From NCBI GenBank assembly GCA_046483505.1, contig JAWODB010000033.1, positions 1-30,295 on the forward strand: DNA of 30,295 nucleotides, given 5' to 3'. This document shows, piece by piece, positions 7,874 to 15,184 of this stretch. The notes under the pieces are model-generated. The model saw nothing but the letters and a program-made list of their open reading frames with translations, was not told the origin of the DNA and did no database searches. Position numbers and translations under genes: made by a program. Position 1 is the stretch's first letter, and each line of letters starts with the position of its first letter. This DNA comes from BS750m-G62 sp046483505. GTDB taxonomy: Bacteria; Planctomycetota; Phycisphaerae; FEN-1346.

Positions 7874-9889
7874 TCATTTCTTCGGCCACAGCCGCACCAG
7901 CATCACGCCGTGACGCTTCACCGTGGCCGTGTACTTGCCGTCGGCCTCGCCCAGGTCCTTCTGCCGCCAGAGGTCGCGGACGCGGCACGGGCCGTCCAGG
8001 TCCAGTTGCTCCCACGTGACGGTCATCTCGCGCGCCACCTCCGAGAGGTTGAAGAGGCCGACGGCCAGGCTCCCGTCGGCCATCGGCTTGGCGAGCACCA
8101 GGGCCTCGTCGGTCCGCACGACGGGCCGCCCCTGCCGGCCCAGCGGGTCCTGGTCCACCGCGATGACCTCCGGGTTGCACAGGACGTTCAACGTGAAGTC
8201 GTCCAGCCGCGTGATGTCGCCCGAGTAGATGAGCGGGGCCGCCATGAGGCACCACATCGACATATACGCGTACTGTTCATTGGGCGTCAGGCGGGTCATC
8301 TGCGGCGGGGCGTCGGAGCGGCGGGCGTTGCCCACGTACCCGATGAGGAGGTAGTCCGGATCGTTCCAGTGGCCCGGCTGCGCATGCTCCCAGTGCCGGG
8401 CGTTCGCCAGGCCGATGTGGAACGCCCCCGGCAGGCGGCCGCTCGCGCGGAGGCCCAGGTCGCCGGTCGTCCGCCAGCAGTTCCCGCCCACCTCGGCGCC
8501 CCACTCCCACACGTTGCCCATGCCGTACTGGCACAGGTTGTAGACGATGTCGCGGGGGAGGGACGCCAGGATCTCGCCCATCTGCCGGTACGGCCGCTTC
8601 AGCCGCTCCAGTCCCTGGCCGAGGTTGTGCTTCTTCGCCACCCCGCCGTACGAGCACCAGTCGTACTTGAGGAAGTCGAAGCCCCACTCGGCGAACTGCT
8701 CGGCGTCGACCCGCTCGTGCTGCCACGTCCCCTCGTACCCCGCGCACGTCCGCGGCCCGGGCGAGGTGTAGAGGCCGATCTTCAGCCCCCTGGCATGGAC
8801 GTAGTCCGCCAGGCCCTTCATGTCCGGGAAGTGCCTGTTCGGGCGGATGGGCTCGTCCGGCCCGCGCGGCTCGGCCGCCAGCGCCGGGTCGTTCGACCCC
8901 GGCTTCACCATCCAGCAATCGTCGATGTTGACGTACTGGTACCCCGCGTCGGCCATGCCGGATGCGACCATGGCGTCGGCCGCCTTCCGCACGTCGTCGG
9001 CCGTGATGCGGTGGTACCAGGTGTACCAGTCGTTCCAGCCCATGGGCGGGGTGAGGGCGAGCGTGTCGCCGACGACGATCGTCAGCGCCCGCTCGTCCGT
9101 GCCGGCATCGTTCGTCGCCCGCAGCGTGACGGCGTAGCGGCCCTTCTCTTGCGGGGCCGCGCCCGTGAGGATGCCCGTTTTCGCATCGAGATCTAACGAT
9201 GCGGGAAGGTCCGCCGCCGCGAACGCCATCGGCCGCGTCCCCGTGCACGGGATGCGGTACAGCAGCGGCCGCCCCGGCCGGCACCCGTACACGGCGGGGC
9301 CGTTGATGTGCGGCTCGGGGCCGGGCGGCGGCGTCAGGATGACGCGTTCCTCGTCCAGGGCGGGCCGGTCGACGGCCTCGGGTTTCGCCCCGGCCACGGT
9401 GAACTCGGCCTCGGCCCAGTCGGCATGGTCGTGGTGGATGTCGTCGCCGGCGGAGGTGACGAGCAGGAGGAGGCGCTCGGCGTCCTTCAGGTCCACGTCC
9501 ACCCGTTTCGCGGGCTCGCCGCCCTTCATCACCCCGCTGTCGAACCGCTTGGTGCCGTCGGCGTAGACCTGGAACCGCACCGACCCCTTGCCGCCGGCCG
9601 AATCGTCCACGCCGACCCTGGCGGTGAACCGCAGCGCCCGGCCGTCCAGGCGGACGTGCAGAGCGGAGGCGGCGTGCGTACCCACGCCGTGGTCGAACCG
9701 CCGGCCGGCGATGGCCAGCGGCTTCGCGATGCAGTTGCGGTCGACCTGCGGCTCGCCCCAGCCGGCGGACATTTTCGAGAGGTCCAGGGCCGAGAGCGGC
9801 ACGGTCTCGGCCGCCGGGCACACCCCCGGATGGGCGGCCGCCAGCGCGGCCGCGAGGACGACGGACAGCACCATCGGGCGATGGGCCAT
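7874..9889 (-). CDS. NPCBM-domain GH27 alpha-galactosidase, secreted
   Basis: The 671-residue enzyme removes terminal alpha-linked galactose (GH27; alpha-N-acetylgalactosaminidase is the other common activity). It has a signal peptide of about 26 residues. An NPCBM carbohydrate-binding domain follows (about 27-165, with RRFDHGVGTHAASAL and VDVDLKDAERLLLLV), then a putative Ig-like domain (about 205-275). The GH27 barrel begins TPPMGWNDWYTWYH (280-293). D410 in FDFLKYDWCSYGG is the nucleophile and D477 in WRTTGDLG the acid/base. The C-terminal beta domain is about 575-671. The long upstream reading frame is not used: GGGAGG lies 7 nt before the chosen ATG, which opens a proper signal peptide. 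A promoter-like TTGCAG-17-CATAAT lies about 70-100 nt upstream. The 128 nt gap to the downstream sulfatase holds a double-hairpin element, so co-transcription is possible but not certain. Confidence 0.95.
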   Translation of the reverse strand: MAHRPMVLSVVLAAALAAAHPGVCPAAETVPLSALDLSKMSAGWGEPQVDRNCIAKPLAIAGRRFDHGVGTHAASALHVRLDGRALRFTARVGVDDSAGGKGSVRFQVYADGTKRFDSGVMKGGEPAKRVDVDLKDAERLLLLVTSAGDDIHHDHADWAEAEFTVAGAKPEAVDRPALDEERVILTPPPGPEPHINGPAVYGCRPGRPLLYRIPCTGTRPMAFAAADLPASLDLDAKTGILTGAAPQEKGRYAVTLRATNDAGTDERALTIVVGDTLALTPPMGWNDWYTWYHRITADDVRKAADAMVASGMADAGYQYVNIDDCWMVKPGSNDPALAAEPRGPDEPIRPNRHFPDMKGLADYVHARGLKIGLYTSPGPRTCAGYEGTWQHERVDAEQFAEWGFDFLKYDWCSYGGVAKKHNLGQGLERLKRPYRQMGEILASLPRDIVYNLCQYGMGNVWEWGAEVGGNCWRTTGDLGLRASGRLPGAFHIGLANARHWEHAQPGHWNDPDYLLIGYVGNARRSDAPPQMTRLTPNEQYAYMSMWCLMAAPLIYSGDITRLDDFTLNVLCNPEVIAVDQDPLGRQGRPVVRTDEALVLAKPMADGSLAVGLFNLSEVAREMTVTWEQLDLDGPCRVRDLWRQKDLGEADGKYTATVKRHGVMLVRLWPKK

Positions 9890-9959
9890 GGTTTCGCCTC
9901 CCACAGGGTCCGGACGGGTTCGCGCCGGCGCGCCCGGCCCGGCGCGCCGCGGAAGCGCC

Positions 9960-9988
9960 ATTATGGGCCCTCGCGGGGGCGGCTGCAA
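9960..9988 (-). promoter_or_regulatory. Candidate promoter of the alpha-galactosidase gene
   Basis: On the minus strand, TTGCAG (9983-9988) is separated by 17 nt from CATAAT (9960-9965), giving a leader of roughly 65 nt. The -35 side reads TTGCAGCCGCCC, identical over 11-12 bases to the candidate lipoprotein promoter at 24582-24609. Confidence 0.5.
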
Positions 9989-10269
9989 GCAGAAGAGGCG
10001 GCGGCGGCAAGCCAAAGCGGCGCCGGGGCACCGCACTCCAAAGCGGCCTTCGGCCGCGGCGCCGCCGTCGTTTTTGCCGTTTGTCGTTGCCTATTGCCCA
10101 ATCCCGAATCCCGATTGCCCGCTGTTGCCTGTTGCCGTTTACCTGCCTTTCCGTCGTTGCCGTCTTTGCGGCTTGGCGCCTTGGCGTGAGGCATGTCGTT
10201 GTCGTTGCCGTTCGTTCCGCCTTCCGCACTCCGCATTCGGCCGCCGCTTGCCGATTGCCCGCCTTTTCA

Positions 10270-10597
10270 GCCGTTGGCTGGTGCCGAATCCCGATTGCCG
10301 ACTGCCTGCCTTGTCGCGCTTTTAGTTCATATGGACCGCCGTCGATGATGGATCAAAAAGCCGAAATTCCCGGGGCATTTCCGGCGCGTTTTCGCGCGTT
10401 TCCGAAAAAAGCGGGGCAAAAGTCGCGCGTTTTGCCTTACCCATTTTAACATTCGACCCCGGAATCGTCCCTCACGCGCCAGAATCAACGATCCGAGTCT
10501 CGAAAACCACCATTTTCGGGGTCACCGCGAAATCGCGTTTTCTTAAAGTGTCGAAAGGCAGGCACTCGGCAATCGGGATTCGGCATCAGGCAACGGC
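10270..10597. repeat. Long inverted repeat with 43 bp arms around a low-GC core
   Basis: Left arm 10270-10312 and right arm 10555-10597 are reverse complements with three mismatches in 43 positions; the inner 31 positions have one. Weaker mirrored similarity continues outward, for example gcggcttggcgc near 10170 and its complement near 10705, and tgttgcctgttgcc at 10123-10136 mirrored at 10727-10740. The axis stays near 10432. The 240 bp core contains gcgcgttttcgcgcg and other small palindromes. It has no coding capacity. Confidence 0.8.
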
Positions 10598-10790
10598 AAA
10601 GCGGCGGGGGCGGGCCTCGCCGTTCCCCACAGGCCGAAGGCCTGCTTGGGCATTTGGCGTTGGGCATTCGGCGTCAACGCGTCGCCCACCCGCTCCAGCG
10701 CCAAGCCGCTAAAACGGCAAAAGGCAGGCAACAGGCAACAACAACGGCAATAACCACGACCTCGGCACACCGCGCGGCAATGGGGTCGGC

Positions 10791-12041
10791 CTACTCGAAG
10801 ACCACCGCCTCCGGCCCGACGAGGTAGAGCAGGGAGCCCCATTCCAAGGGCAGGGTCGCGCGGCCGGCGGCGTCGACCTGTATTTCGACCGGCCGGCCGA
10901 ACTCGTCGTGGGCCTCGGCTAGACGGCCTTTCAGGCGGACGGGCGTCCTCCGGGGCGACTTCCACCGGCCCCACACGAGCCACATCGCGTGGACGGTCGA
11001 GCCGTCCGGACGCCGCCACGCGGGATAATAGATGAGCCCGCGCTTCCACGGTGTCTCGACGACCGCCGAGCCGGGCGGCAGGGTTTGGATGAGCGTCGCG
11101 TACGCCCGGTACGCGGGCTTCGGCCTCAGGTCGTGTTCCAGGATACCGAAGGCGTCCTCGTTCTCCTCGTCGGACTCCTTTCGTTCCTGGAACTCGTACC
11201 AGAAGCCGCGCGCCATGCCGGCCCGCATCGCCACCAGGTACGCCCGGACGAGGTGCCGGGCCTGCCGGCCGTCGGTCATGCCGCGGCGGCCGGTGTGCGC
11301 CGGCCAGCCCCATTCGGTGAACCAGATGGGCTTGCCGGCCGCCCCATGCCGGGCGAGGAGCATCCGCACTTCGTCCAGGGCGTCGGGGATGTAGACCTCC
11401 GGCGCCCGCGGGTCGCCGTAGCCGTAGGGATGGATCGACATCACATCAAATTTGCCGTCCGCGTCGGCCAGCGCCGGCTCGAGGAACGTCCACTCGATGC
11501 GCGACGTGGCGCCCCACACGACCGTGGCCGCCGGGTCCGTCCGCTTGATCTCCTCGTACGTGGCCTTCAGCAGCGCGGCGTAATGGTGCGGGTTGGGGTT
11601 CTTCCAGAACCCGTCGAGGTTCGGCTCGTTCCAGACCTGCCAGGCGGGGACGCGGCCCTTGTACCGCGTGACGGTCGTGCGGACGAAGCGGCACCACTCG
11701 TCCAGGTGCTCGATGGTCGGGCGGGCCCAGCGGGGCGACGAGTGCAGGAGCCCCATGATGCGGATGCCGGCCTCCTCGCACGCGTCGACGACGTCGTCGC
11801 AGCGGTCGAAGGTGAACTCGCCCTCGCGGCGCTCGATCTGGGACCAGCAGAAGCCGGTGCGGAGCCAGCGGATGCCGGCCTCCTGCATCCGCTCGATCTC
11901 CTTCGCGAGGAACGGATGCTCGTCGCCGCGCGTCACGTGCGAGTGGATGCCGTACGGGGAGACGTCGGCCGGTTCGGCGGCGGCGCGGGAGAGGCTCGCG
12001 ACGATCATGACCAAGAGAGCGGCACAGCACAATCGTTTCAT
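10791..12041 (-). CDS. Clan GH-A glycoside hydrolase (GH39/GH5-like), secreted
   Basis: The 416-residue protein has a signal peptide (about 1-22) and a single TIM-barrel glycosidase domain. RWLRTGFCWSQIE (58-70) is the early strand region. E139 in WQVWNEPNLDGFW is the acid/base on strand 4, and E243 in IWFTEWGWP is the nucleophile on strand 7. This spacing fits retaining GH-A enzymes such as GH39 xylosidase/PslG-like proteins or GH5. A short beta-rich tail (about 340-416) follows. AAGGA lies 6 nt before the ATG; the longer upstream frame runs through repeat elements and is rejected. The catalytic class is well supported; family number and substrate are not. It lies downstream of the DUF1080 gene and is separated from it by 328 nt of hairpin repeats. 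Confidence 0.88.
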   Translation of the reverse strand: MKRLCCAALLVMIVASLSRAAAEPADVSPYGIHSHVTRGDEHPFLAKEIERMQEAGIRWLRTGFCWSQIERREGEFTFDRCDDVVDACEEAGIRIMGLLHSSPRWARPTIEHLDEWCRFVRTTVTRYKGRVPAWQVWNEPNLDGFWKNPNPHHYAALLKATYEEIKRTDPAATVVWGATSRIEWTFLEPALADADGKFDVMSIHPYGYGDPRAPEVYIPDALDEVRMLLARHGAAGKPIWFTEWGWPAHTGRRGMTDGRQARHLVRAYLVAMRAGMARGFWYEFQERKESDEENEDAFGILEHDLRPKPAYRAYATLIQTLPPGSAVVETPWKRGLIYYPAWRRPDGSTVHAMWLVWGRWKSPRRTPVRLKGRLAEAHDEFGRPVEIQVDAAGRATLPLEWGSLLYLVGPEAVVFE

Positions 12042-12067
12042 GCGTTTTCCTTGAAAACAGCCGGTGC

Positions 12068-12090
12068 CACGGATTGCTTGCCAATCCGTG
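12068..12090. repeat. 9+5+9 hairpin with CTTG-containing loop
   Basis: Arms cacggattg / caatccgtg are perfect and the loop is cttgc. The loop matches the other CTTG/CAAG hairpins in this window, although the stem is quite different in sequence. It sits 27 nt upstream of the GH-A hydrolase ATG, so it would lie in that gene's leader. Confidence 0.75.
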
Positions 12091-12200
12091 CGTTTTACCG
12101 GGTGCTGCGCGATGCCTCGAACGTCACGGCCGTTCAGCCCTGCGCGAGCCGGCCCGTGTTCGCCGGCCCGCTTGCGGGCCGCGCGCCGTCCGCGGGTGGT

Positions 12201-12288
12201 GGGTGGCACGCTTTCGCGCTTCTGCGAAAGCGTGTGTCCCCGGCGCCGGAAGCGCATGCTTTCGCAACAGCGCGAAAGCATGCCACCC
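12201..12288. repeat. 88 bp gctttcgc double-hairpin element (intact)
   Basis: Same length and outer gggtggc / gccaccc as the copy at 7771-7858, but the hairpin order is swapped. Hairpin 1 has cacgctttcgc / gcgaaagcgtg with loop gcttct. Hairpin 2 has catgctttcgc / gcgaaagcatg with loop aacagc. Confidence 0.92.
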
Positions 12289-12297
12289 GGCGCATCT

Positions 12298-12321
12298 CCC
12301 GGCCGGGCAAGACCGGCCGGG
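12298..12321. repeat. 9+6+9 hairpin (CAAG-loop type)
   Basis: Arms cccggccgg / ccggccggg enclose loop gcaaga. The identical 24-mer recurs at 13217-13240, and a variant with outer A:T pair at 24916-24939. Confidence 0.8.
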
Positions 12322-12340
12322 CCACACACGGAGTGCCGTC

Positions 12341-12368
12341 GCTCGCGGCTCGCGGCTCGCGGCTCGCG
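12341..12368. repeat. Heptamer tandem array (gctcgcg)x4
   Basis: Four perfect copies of gctcgcg end one base before the stop codon of the DUF1080 gene (TAG, complement of 12370-12372). It is a slippage-prone microsatellite-like tract at the 3' end of that gene. Confidence 0.85.
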
Positions 12369-12369
12369 G

Positions 12370-13005
12370 CTACTTGAGTTCCTTGATCCGCAGGTTCCGG
12401 AACTCGACCGTCAGCGGGCCGCCGGAGTGAATCTGGACGGCGATGATGCCCTTCCGCGCGATCTTCTCCGGCGGCTCGGGCTCCGTGTAATCGACGGTCT
12501 TCGTGCCGTTGACCTTCAGGACGATGTGCGCCCCCTCGGCCCGGACCTCGTACGCGTTCCACCCGCCCGGTTTGACGATTCTCTCGATCGTCTTCTTGTC
12601 CGGGCCGGCCAGAACCTTGCGGCGGCGGGCCTCGTCGTACAGTTTGCCCCACCAGCCGGCCGCGATGTCCGCCTGGTAGCCGGCCACCTCGTGCGAGTTC
12701 GGCACGGGTTTGGAGCGGAACTGGACGCCGGAGTTCGCCGAGTCCGGCCGGAGGCGCACCTCGAACCGCAGGACGAAGTCGCCATACGTCTTCTCCGTGC
12801 ACAGGAAATCGTTGTGCCGGATGCCCGGGCTCTTGCCGACGAGCACGCCGTCCCGGGCGTGCCAGAGTTTCTCGTCGCCCTTCCAGCCGTCGAGGTTCTT
12901 CCCACCCAAGAGGGGGACGAAGCCCTCCTCCTTCCCGGCGGCCGAGGCGGGGGCCGCCACGGCGACGGCCAGCGCCGCCGCCAATCCGATTGCCGTGTGT
13001 CGCAT
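12370..13005 (-). CDS. DUF1080 (3-keto-disaccharide hydrolase family) protein, secreted
   Basis: The 211-residue protein has a cleavable signal peptide (MRHTAIGLAAALAVAVAAPA, cleavage near 22) and one DUF1080 domain (about 28-208). This is a concanavalin-like beta sandwich very frequent in planctomycetes. Diagnostic stretches are GFVPLLGGKNLDGWKG, FVLRFEVRLRPDSANSGVQF, SHEVAGYQADI and GGPLTVEFRNLRIKEL at the C-terminus. Family members have been linked to hydrolysis of 3-keto-glycosides; that activity is only inferred here. AAGGAG lies 8 nt before the ATG. The longer upstream frame is composed of hairpin repeats and lacks a signal peptide, so it is rejected. Length is normal for a single-domain member. 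Confidence 0.93.
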   Translation of the reverse strand: MRHTAIGLAAALAVAVAAPASAAGKEEGFVPLLGGKNLDGWKGDEKLWHARDGVLVGKSPGIRHNDFLCTEKTYGDFVLRFEVRLRPDSANSGVQFRSKPVPNSHEVAGYQADIAAGWWGKLYDEARRRKVLAGPDKKTIERIVKPGGWNAYEVRAEGAHIVLKVNGTKTVDYTEPEPPEKIARKGIIAVQIHSGGPLTVEFRNLRIKELK

Positions 13006-13061
13006 GGATCGTTCTCCTTGGATAAGCCGCGTGGTTCGGCGTTCGTTGCACCGGCGCGTCC

Positions 13062-13240
13062 CCGCGAACTCACGTTCGCGGCTCGGGCGAGCGGCACGCG
13101 TTCGCCCCGTTGCGCGGTGCCCAGTCCTGGGCGCCGCGCGGTGGGCAAGACTGCCCACCGCGCCATCGAAGCGCATGCTTTCGCACAAGCGCGAAAGCAT
13201 GCCACCCGGCGTTTTCCCCGGCCGGGCAAGACCGGCCGGG
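13062..13240. repeat. Hairpin cluster upstream of the DUF1080 gene
   Basis: Five structures are packed here: cgcgaac / gttcgcg at 13063-13080; two overlapping 28-nt modules at 13112-13139 (loop agtcct, one G-T in the stem) and 13136-13163 (stem gcgcggtgggc, loop aagact); a half gctttcgc element at 13173-13207 (perfect catgctttcgc / gcgaaagcatg hairpin, left half missing); and a 9+6+9 hairpin at 13217-13240. The whole gap between DUF5060 and DUF1080 genes is thus repeat sequence. Confidence 0.82.
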
Positions 13241-13257
13241 CCACGCAGCGAGCCCGT

Positions 13258-15036
13258 TCACTCACCGGACGGCCGGGCCCGCGAGGGGCGGCGCTGCCAC
13301 AGCAGGACGGCCCAGTCGGCCGACGGGTCGCGCGGCGGCGGGCCGAGGCGGACCTTTCCCCCGCCGGTCACCTTGGCCGGCGACCCCGCGAAATCGCCCG
13401 ACCGCGGGTCGTACCACTGGACCGTGAACGGCCCCTTCGCACCGGCCAGGTCGAGCGTCGCCTCGCCTCCCTCGGGCAGGTAGACGGCGTAGACGCTGCC
13501 CTTCGCGGCGAAGACCTCGCCCCGGCCCTTGGACTCGACCAGGTCGTCCGCCGGCTCCATCTCGTGAAACGGCAGGTGCCGCTCCATGAACCGGCGTGCA
13601 TACCACGTGTACCGCCAGATGGCCTCGTACGGCCGGAAGTCGTCGGTCTCCAGCCGCGTGGGCAGGATGAACTCCATCTGCCCGCCCGAGAGGAAGATGG
13701 GCCAGATGTGCGTCCGCCGAAGGGACTCGAAACGGCGGTCGTCCGCCTTCGGGAACTCGTCCATGCAAATCGGCACGGGCCGGCCCGCCTCGGCCGCCAG
13801 GCGGCGCATCCGCTCCACCCACCGCACGTCGGCGTGCTGGATGGACGTGATGCTGAACCGCTCGTCACCCAGGAACGGGCCCAGCGACTGCTCCAGGTTC
13901 CGGTTGCAGTTATGGACGGCAATCGGATGCTTATACGAGTCCACCCGATACAGGTACCCGGCGAACTCCTTCATCCTGCCGGGCGTGAGTTTGAACCGGT
14001 GGTCGTACTCCTCCGACAGGTTCCACTCCAGGGCCAGGTGATGGCCGAAGCGGGCGACCATCTCGCGGTAGAAGAGTTTCCGCTCCGGGCCGAGGCGGGC
14101 GTCGTCGAGTTCCTTCTTGTTCGGCCCCTCGGCCTCGTTCAGGACGACGTGCAGGAAGATGCCGCGGCGCTGGGCGTGGGCGAAGACGATCTCCCACTGC
14201 CGCAGTTTCCCCACGTCGTAGTGGAGGTTATCGTTGGCGGGGTCGCCCCCGGGGTCGATGCGTCCGGCGAACGGCCAGACGTTCTTGCCATCGCCGCCCA
14301 CGTTCATCGGCAGGAAGTAGATGGAGTTGACGTGCGCCTCGGCCAGGTAATTGAGGCACCCGATGATGCCCCGGCCCTTTCCGCCGCCCCAGTCGGGATC
14401 GCCCGGCCGCCAGTCGCGCTCGTGGGCCGCGAAGCGGTGCGCGGCCTCGGGCGTGCCCTCGAAGCCGGCGTAGGCGAGGAAATCCTCCGGGCTGTCCGTC
14501 CCGCCCTTGATCCAGTACGGCCCGTGGCGGCACTTCAGGTACCAGCCGCCGACGTATTCGAGGCGGCCCCACTTGAGGAACCCGGGCGCCCGCGGGTCGC
14601 GCGGACCGACGGCCAGCGTACCGCCTTCGCCGTCGAAGCCGGCGGCCTTGCCCGCCTCGGGATCGAGGTCGACGGCCACCTTCGGCCCGCGGCGGAAGGA
14701 GGCCGTGTACGTCCATTTGCCCGGGGCGTCCGGCGTGAAGCGGACGCGCCAGATGCGCCCCTCGGCCCCGCCTTCGCCGTCGCCGGCGAAGAAGCCGGGC
14801 ACGTCGTACGTCTGCCCGTTCGGGCCCGTGAAGGCGACCTGGAGCCGGTAATCGAGGAACGGGTTGGGGGCGTCGTCGGCCTCGGACGCCCGCGGACCCG
14901 CGAAGTCGACCGTCACCGTGTGCCAGGCCTTCAGGTCGCCCGTGACGGCGGGCTCCGCGGCGGCCGCGGTGAGGGCGACGGCCAGGACGAGCGCCGACGT
15001 CGCAGTCCGGCAAAGCGGGTTGAGGGTCGTCGGCAT
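13258..15036 (-). CDS. DUF5060-domain glycoside hydrolase-like protein, secreted
   Basis: The 592-residue protein has a signal peptide (about 1-27) and an N-terminal DUF5060 beta-sandwich (about 30-120, with WHTVTVDFAGP and TPDAPGKWTYTASF). A TIM-barrel region (about 150-480) follows: YFLPMNVGGDGKNVWPF (240-256), then NLSEEYDH with E342/E343 as likely acid/base and ICMDEFPK with E427 as likely nucleophile. The C-terminus (about 500-590, with YAVYLPEGGEATLDL and VQWYDPRSGDF) matches the putative collagen-binding domain common in such proteins. GGAGG is 7 nt before the ATG. The architecture is characteristic of glycoside hydrolases in planctomycete and Bacteroidetes glycan loci; the substrate is not known. 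It is the second gene of the minus-strand island and is flanked on both sides by hairpin repeats. Confidence 0.88.
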   Translation of the reverse strand: MPTTLNPLCRTATSALVLAVALTAAAAEPAVTGDLKAWHTVTVDFAGPRASEADDAPNPFLDYRLQVAFTGPNGQTYDVPGFFAGDGEGGAEGRIWRVRFTPDAPGKWTYTASFRRGPKVAVDLDPEAGKAAGFDGEGGTLAVGPRDPRAPGFLKWGRLEYVGGWYLKCRHGPYWIKGGTDSPEDFLAYAGFEGTPEAAHRFAAHERDWRPGDPDWGGGKGRGIIGCLNYLAEAHVNSIYFLPMNVGGDGKNVWPFAGRIDPGGDPANDNLHYDVGKLRQWEIVFAHAQRRGIFLHVVLNEAEGPNKKELDDARLGPERKLFYREMVARFGHHLALEWNLSEEYDHRFKLTPGRMKEFAGYLYRVDSYKHPIAVHNCNRNLEQSLGPFLGDERFSITSIQHADVRWVERMRRLAAEAGRPVPICMDEFPKADDRRFESLRRTHIWPIFLSGGQMEFILPTRLETDDFRPYEAIWRYTWYARRFMERHLPFHEMEPADDLVESKGRGEVFAAKGSVYAVYLPEGGEATLDLAGAKGPFTVQWYDPRSGDFAGSPAKVTGGGKVRLGPPPRDPSADWAVLLWQRRPSRARPSGE

Positions 15037-15064
15037 GCTTTGACCTCCATGTTTGCGCGCCGGC

Positions 15065-15151
15065 GGGTGGCACGCTTTCGCCCCTTGGCGAAAGCGTGTG
15101 CCCCGCGCGCCGACGAGCATGCTTTCGCAGAAGCGCGAAAGCATGCCACCC
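15065..15151. repeat. 87 bp gctttcgc double-hairpin element (intact)
   Basis: Hairpin 1 has cacgctttcgc / gcgaaagcgtg with loop cccttg. Hairpin 2 has catgctttcgc / gcgaaagcatg with loop agaagc. Outer gggtggc / gccaccc is present. It lies between the DUF4838 stop and the DUF5060 start. Confidence 0.92.
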
Positions 15152-15184
15152 GGTGCTCCCCCGCCCGGGCCACACAGCCGGCCA

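Larger units (their letters stand above)
9890..10790. other. 0.9 kb gap without a gene
   Basis: The gap between the GH-A hydrolase stop and the alpha-galactosidase start holds the candidate promoter at 9960-9988 and a large imperfect inverted repeat centred near 10433. Recurring words such as gttgcctgttgcc and gaatcccgattgcc fill the rest. The centre (about 10330-10555) is clearly less GC-rich than the surrounding genes. Reading frames here are short and lack recognisable protein features. No tRNA or known RNA was recognised. Confidence 0.7.
12042..12369. other. 328 bp gap filled with hairpin repeats
   Basis: In order it contains a 9+5+9 hairpin at 12068-12090, the 88 bp element at 12201-12288, a 9+6+9 hairpin at 12298-12321 and a heptamer array at 12341-12368. 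No gene is visible. Confidence 0.7.

Noticed and set aside
3189..7913. 1574-codon open frame on the plus strand
   Set aside because: It runs antisense through the GH2 and sulfatase genes, is rich in Arg, Val, His, Pro and Ala as expected from the complement of GC-rich codons, and has no recognisable domain. The minus-strand genes have full family signatures and ribosome-binding sites.
9890..10036. Longer start for the alpha-galactosidase
   Set aside because: It would place 49 Arg/Pro-rich residues before a clear signal peptide and would start upstream of the predicted promoter.
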